Of a stretch of 64,000 bases of DNA, positions 60,569 to 64,000 are shown piece after piece (position 1 is the stretch's first letter; the number at the start of each line of letters is the position of its first letter). The translations under genes and the position numbers were made by a program. This DNA comes from Paramoeba atlantica (lineage: Eukaryota > Discosea), in the NCBI GenBank assembly GCA_977017575.1, contig CDRNVI010000056.1, forward strand, positions 310,001 to 374,000, read 5' to 3'. The notes below the pieces were generated by a model, which was not told where the DNA came from, searched no databases, and worked only from the letters and a program-made list of their open reading frames with translations.

Positions 60569-60955
60569 GGAAAAATGTATTGTCCTCGCTGCAAGGTGGA
60601 CCGCCACGTGTCTTTGGGGGAACCTATAAGGTGTGTAATGTGTGCATGCACCATTGAAAGTGATGCAAAAGATCCTTGCCTCCAATGTCAAAGGGTCTCT
60701 GTAATCATAGGTACGAACTACTGTCCTCTATGTAATGCTCCACAGGACTCTGAACGACTTCTGCCCAGTGCCATCGACCATCTACACGCTCGTGAGCTTC
60801 AAGGGAAGCACAATTTTCGCGCTCTTGCGGATGGAGGGTTTTATGAAAGTCGCACCAATAGGCTGATACTGCCTTATTCAAAGACAATTCCCCTATCAGT
60901 TTTCCAAGCAAAAACAGGATCACAAGTGCGAACAATCTCTTTTACACTTTCATAG
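60569..60955 (+). CDS. Small protein with four CxxC motifs, passenger gene
   Basis: A 128-residue frame from ATG 60569 (MGKMYCPRCKVDRHVSLGE; the frame opens seven codons earlier). Four CxxC pairs (CPRC, CVMC, CLQC, CPLC) in the first 60 residues look like two zinc ribbons. The second half is unremarkable (HLHARELQGKHNFRALADGG...). It lies inside the mobile element between two copies of a GGGTCCACTCGGGG-rich repeat. I do not recognise the family; zinc ribbons of this spacing occur in RNA- and ubiquitin-related proteins and in many virus- or transposon-borne genes. It may be a captured gene or a second element-encoded factor. Confidence 0.6.
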   Translation, partial: GKMYCPRCKVDRHVSLGEPIRCVMCACTIESDAKDPCLQCQRVSVIIGTNYCPLCNAPQDSERLLPSAIDHLHARELQGKHNFRALADGGFYESRTNRLILPYSKTIPLSVFQAKTGSQVRTISFTLS

Positions 60956-61768
60956 CTTTTTAGGTCATGTTTTCATAAAATCCTTCATTAATTCCTTAGT
61001 GGGGTATTATCAATGCATAGCATCTGTCCCTCGCCGGAGGTATTTCTCGCCGGTTTTTGGGTCCACTCGGGGCCACTTGGGGCCACCAAGGCCCACACTC
61101 GGGTACATACAAAGTAAGAGATACCATCTTTCCTGTGCGAAGCCGCCGCATCTGTGTTATCGGTATCTCCCTCGTCCACTTTAGCCTGGATTATGTCGTT
61201 CTTCTGCGTTTTATGAACGCTTTTCCTTACATTTCTTTCGCATTCGGTGCAAAATACATTTGTTATTCGCATTTTTTTCTTATTCGCACGCGAATAATAT
61301 CCGTACAGTCGGTTTACTATGATTTACGGAGTAGTGACGTCAAACTTGGTTCAAACCATTGTAAACCCCCCAACAATCGCTCACTACCACGGATGGCGCA
61401 CTGGCAAGATGGGGAATGATGAAGCCATGGAGGGTAGGCGTATCACGACGCTTCAGCAATTTCCAATGGGTCCGCCCCGTTTTACCAGTGCCTCGAGACT
61501 CCGTGACAGTTGCGAACCACCATCCTCTTTTCCGCTGTCTACGGCCCCGATTATACTTCCGTTTGCCGACGAAAGTCTCATCGACCTGCACTCGACTGAA
61601 TCCATAATTGGACATGGTTTCCTTACGGAGTGGAACGTGGGTGCAGGTGGACTGCACATCAAACACCCACATGAGAGACCGTGCGCCACCAGTGGCTGCC
61701 CTGGTGTTCCATTTAGAGAATGTTGTTACAGATCGCCATGTTGTGGAAGGGTGGCCAGCTGGGAGATA

Positions 61769-61972
61769 ACCCAGATTGAAAGGGGCGAGGGAGATACGAA
61801 GCAACAGGCGTGGCAGATTCCCACTGAAAAGAAATGGTATCTTCCCGCACGAGAAAAGCCTTTGCGCTTGCTAGCTCGGAGACAAACTTCGTGCGAGGAG
61901 ATACCATTTCTTTTCAGTGGGAATCTTCCAGGCCTGTTGCTTCGTATCTCCCTCGCCCCTTTCAATCTGGGT
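61769..61972. mobile_element. Foldback MITE, copy 2
   Basis: Near-identical to 49063-49265 (ACCCAGATTGAAAGGGGCGA arms). It lies next to the broken ISXO2-like gene and a GGCCAGCT repeat. Confidence 0.8.
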
Positions 61973-62011
61973 TTATTATATTTACTTAACATACCTATAC
62001 CTTGATAACAT

Positions 62012-62363
62012 AAAGGGGGGGTTCGTCTATTATTAACAACCATCTATTATTAAAAATGATATTATTTCATCTATTATTAACATTCATCTATTATTAACAA
62101 GAATTAATTTTCTTCATTTTTCGCAGCTTCCCTAAAGGAAAATTCGCTAAAACTAACTTTCATGGAGCTTTTTTTCGTAAAAGTTGGGTTATTCTTGGGG
62201 ACAAGGGTAGTAAACAAGCCGAAAATAAGCCGAAAAGGTCTATTGTTAATAATAGATGAAAAATTCATCTATTATTGAAAAAGGGGGTATTATTTCATCT
62301 ATTATTAACAAACCGTCTATTATTAACAAAAACGTTTGTTAATAATAGACGAACCCCCCCTTT
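62012..62363. mobile_element. Short inverted-repeat element with 19-bp direct flanks
   Basis: Ends AAAGGGGGGGTTCGTCTATT and its complement (about 28 bp); the interior repeats CTATTATTAACAA in both orientations. The sequence ACCTATACCTTGATAACAT occurs once on each side (61993-62011 and 62364-62382). Confidence 0.8.
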
Positions 62364-62382
62364 ACCTATACCTTGATAACAT

Positions 62383-63026
62383 ACCGGGGGGTATGTTAAA
62401 TGGGTATGTGGTTTATGTCCCAGGGCTACGCTCACAGTTGGGTATCTATAGAATTCAGATCTCCCAGTACTACGCTTTCATGGGGGTTAGAGTGAACGCG
62501 TACATGTGTCTATAAATTCAAGAAAAGAGGAAAAGACATTTCAATATATATTTTTGACTGGCACATTCTTGCTAAAGCCTCTCGCACTTTCACCCCTTGA
62601 GGATTGATCCTTGACGCAATGAAGCGCCGTTGCCTTTGATACGTCGGACCGTTCGTAAACTGGTCCAATCTTTTTCACTACTTTTGAGTCCGAATCGCTA
62701 AGACAAACATTCAATTTCTCTTGCATCGTCAAACACACTTTAGAAGTCCTAGGTGTGCTGATAGAGAGAGAATGAAGTGCCTTGGTGGAGGACGGCTGAC
62801 GACTGGGGGAACCAAATTATTTTTTTCGTTGAACGACATTTTCATGTCGTTCATCCCAAATTTTAATGACTTAAACAATTGAAAAACTAGAAGTCAGTAT
62901 GGAAGGAAATACTTTTTTAATAGATTTTTAGTGTCTCTATCACACGTTCAACGTACGGCAACGATTCGTTTGAACGACCCCTATAAAATTTATCCACATA
63001 AGAATATCTTAATTCAGTAACGTGTA
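62383..63026. other. Spacer before the last LRR gene
   Basis: A CCCAGGGCTACGCTCACAG fragment lies at 62418-62440. A 65-codon minus frame (62541-62738) has no motif I recognise. AATTCAG at 63011-63017 may serve as acceptor for the LRR gene. Confidence 0.45.
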
Positions 63027-63761
63027 ATGGACTACCAGCCCTCCAAAGTGCGTCCCTCCAAAGTGCGAGGCGTAAATATGCCACAAGAAATGGACCTTGA
63101 ACGTCTAATTAGTGGTGTTTCCAAACCACACGAAAGTTGGAGTTCACGGACACCAGCATGTCAGTGGATAGGCATAGAATGCAATCTCGACGAACAAGTC
63201 ACGAAAATATTTTGGGCTCGTCGATCACTCCGTGGGCACTTGAATTTTTCGCACATCCCAATCTCAGTAGTGCGTTTCGATGTTGAAGAAAACATGTTAA
63301 CTGGTGGAATATTTTTGAGTGGCTTGTCTCCGTTAGTGAATCTTAAAGATTCCATTATTGGTAGGAATGAGTTTACTGGAAATCCGGACCTTACAGTTTT
63401 ACCACAAAATTTGTCGTCGACATGGATGGAGCAGAACAAACTTTCGGGTGAAGTATGTCTTACCCAACTACCTACTGAATTGAAGCATCTCGACATCAGT
63501 TGCAATGAATTAACTGGGAATATTGATCTGCGGTCTCTCCCGAGTACTCTACGTAGTTTATATATGAACCAAAATTTATTTGAAGGAATTGTGGACTTGT
63601 CACATCTTCCACAAAAGCTTGATGACTTCTTTATTGATGACAATGAACTGTTGGAAGGTACCATAATGTTAAGCAGCCTCCCTGCTAATTTAAAAGGTGA
63701 GGTTTTACGGATGACGAGAAATACTAAGCTTATTGTTGCTTCGGAATCACTCTTGGGGTAA
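63027..63761 (+). CDS. Leucine-rich repeat protein, most diverged member
   Basis: A 244-residue protein from ATG 63027 (MDYQPSKVRPSKVRGVNMPQ; the PSKVR unit is doubled). It has the family cap (MPQEMDLERLISGVSKPHES; CQWIGIECNLD) and about seven LRRs, for example LSGEVCLTQLPTELKHLDIS and LTGNIDLRSLPSTLRSLYMN. No signal peptide or membrane segment. An AG (CTTAATTCAG) lies 10 bases upstream. The frame is intact and the gene stands alone, 33 kb from the nearest relative, among transposons. Function unknown; the repeat design suggests protein binding. Confidence 0.88.
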   Translation: MDYQPSKVRPSKVRGVNMPQEMDLERLISGVSKPHESWSSRTPACQWIGIECNLDEQVTKIFWARRSLRGHLNFSHIPISVVRFDVEENMLTGGIFLSGLSPLVNLKDSIIGRNEFTGNPDLTVLPQNLSSTWMEQNKLSGEVCLTQLPTELKHLDISCNELTGNIDLRSLPSTLRSLYMNQNLFEGIVDLSHLPQKLDDFFIDDNELLEGTIMLSSLPANLKGEVLRMTRNTKLIVASESLLG

Positions 63762-63877
63762 TCTACTCTCTTGGGGCAATCTCTCTCGGGGTAGAGTGTG
63801 TTTTGTTTTCGCAAATATCTCACTTTTCTTACACCGGACTGGATTTATAAACATAAATCCAAAACGTATATAATTTA

Positions 63878-63985
63878 GTCGCTTCGTTAAACGCGGTGGT
63901 TGTTTTCAACATAGCAGTCACTCATGCTGCGAGCTTCGCGTTGAAAACTACCTGCGGGTTCAAAATAAGCGACTAAAAAAGAAAA
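63878..63985. repeat. Foldback repeat (TTCGTTAAACGCGG type), copy 2
   Basis: Diverged copy of 47047-47160, sharing TTCGTTAAACGCGGTGGTTG, GCGTTGAAAACTACC and the adjoining CTAAAAAAGAAAA. Confidence 0.7.
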
Positions 63986-64000
63986 ATTGAATAGGAAACC

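Larger units (their letters stand above)
59757..61313. mobile_element. Element with TTATTCGC iterons at both ends and a passenger gene
   Basis: Terminal inverted repeats AACCAACTGTACGG then ATATTATTCGC (right end with one G for A), flanked by TA or TTA duplicated from the target. Just inside, TTATTCGC is repeated at the left (59768-59850) and inverted at the right (61255-61300). The interior holds a transposase remnant (59930-60107), AATAAGCAAAGGTGGAGGAA short repeats (60100-60190), two GGGTCCACTCGGGG-rich segments (60455-60525, 61050-61110) and a zinc-motif gene between them. Confidence 0.8.
59641..61740 (-). pseudogene. Second ISXO2-like transposase gene, split by a 1.56-kb insertion
   Basis: The upstream half (61740-61317) has an HTH-like part and VQVDETFVGKRKYNRGRRQR (first D), then SVVVSDCWGVYNGLNQV (second D), a TGA and HYSVNHSK. 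The downstream half (59753-59641) continues EFVNEKGYHTNGAESVHNTI (H-T-N block). The break falls exactly between VNHSK and EFVNEKG and is filled by the element at 59757-61313. One in-frame TGA (near 61345) is the other visible defect. It belongs to a different ISXO2 subgroup from the gene at 38101. The N-terminus is lost next to the MITE at 61769. Confidence 0.8.

Overview
This window looks like nuclear DNA of a transposon-rich euglenozoan protist (kinetoplastid or diplonemid relative). The strongest clue is a 28-32 nt sequence present four times whose 3' part, ACAGTTTCTGTACCTTGTTG, closely matches the spliced-leader (SL) exon as I recall it from trypanosomes and diplonemids. Other clues: host genes appear intronless and all lie on the + strand; several start codons are preceded by a pyrimidine tract and AG like a trans-splice acceptor; tRNA genes are clustered in mixed orientation; the standard stop codons are used. 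The species cannot be named from this sequence.

Host genes, left to right: a partial ORF at the left edge; tRNA-Ile, tRNA-Arg and tRNA-Cys (0.67-1.0 kb); adenylate kinase (8.2-9.0 kb); a long Lys/Glu/Ser-rich protein of unknown function (9.5-12.7 kb); a tandem cluster of leucine-rich-repeat (LRR) genes and pseudogenes (14.5-22.5 kb); an ARL8-like GTPase (24.3 kb); a Bax-inhibitor-1/TMBIM membrane protein (25.0 kb); another LRR gene (29.2 kb); an ESCRT-III Snf7/CHMP4 protein (31.1 kb); tRNA-Met, -Arg, -Leu and -Ser (40.2-40.7 kb); and a last LRR gene (63.0 kb). Adenylate kinase, ARL8 and Snf7 are each preceded by one to three partial tandem copies of their own upstream region plus first codons.

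Most of the rest is mobile DNA: an apparently intact RLE-type non-LTR retrotransposon (42.1-46.5 kb) with two decayed relatives (2.8-4.8 and 53.6-56.7 kb); a second LINE type (57.4-59.6 kb); an intact-looking Tc1/mariner (19.9-21.4 kb); two damaged hAT elements (13.2 and 26.4-28.9 kb); two IS30-like transposase genes (5.8-6.7 and 48.0-49.05 kb), a bacterial family I would not expect in a eukaryote; ISXO2/IS1595-like transposase genes (38.1-39.1 kb and a split one at 59.6-61.7 kb); foldback MITE-like repeats; and a 112-bp minisatellite (49.3-50.3 kb).

A recurring theme is arrays of about 19-20 bp short repeats (called iterons here), in inverted orientation at the two ends of several elements, with a different repeat sequence for each element family. 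The second theme is that SL sequence sits at the head of two LINE copies, one unknown ORF and one insertion inside an LRR gene, which suggests that trans-spliced RNAs have been copied back into the genome.
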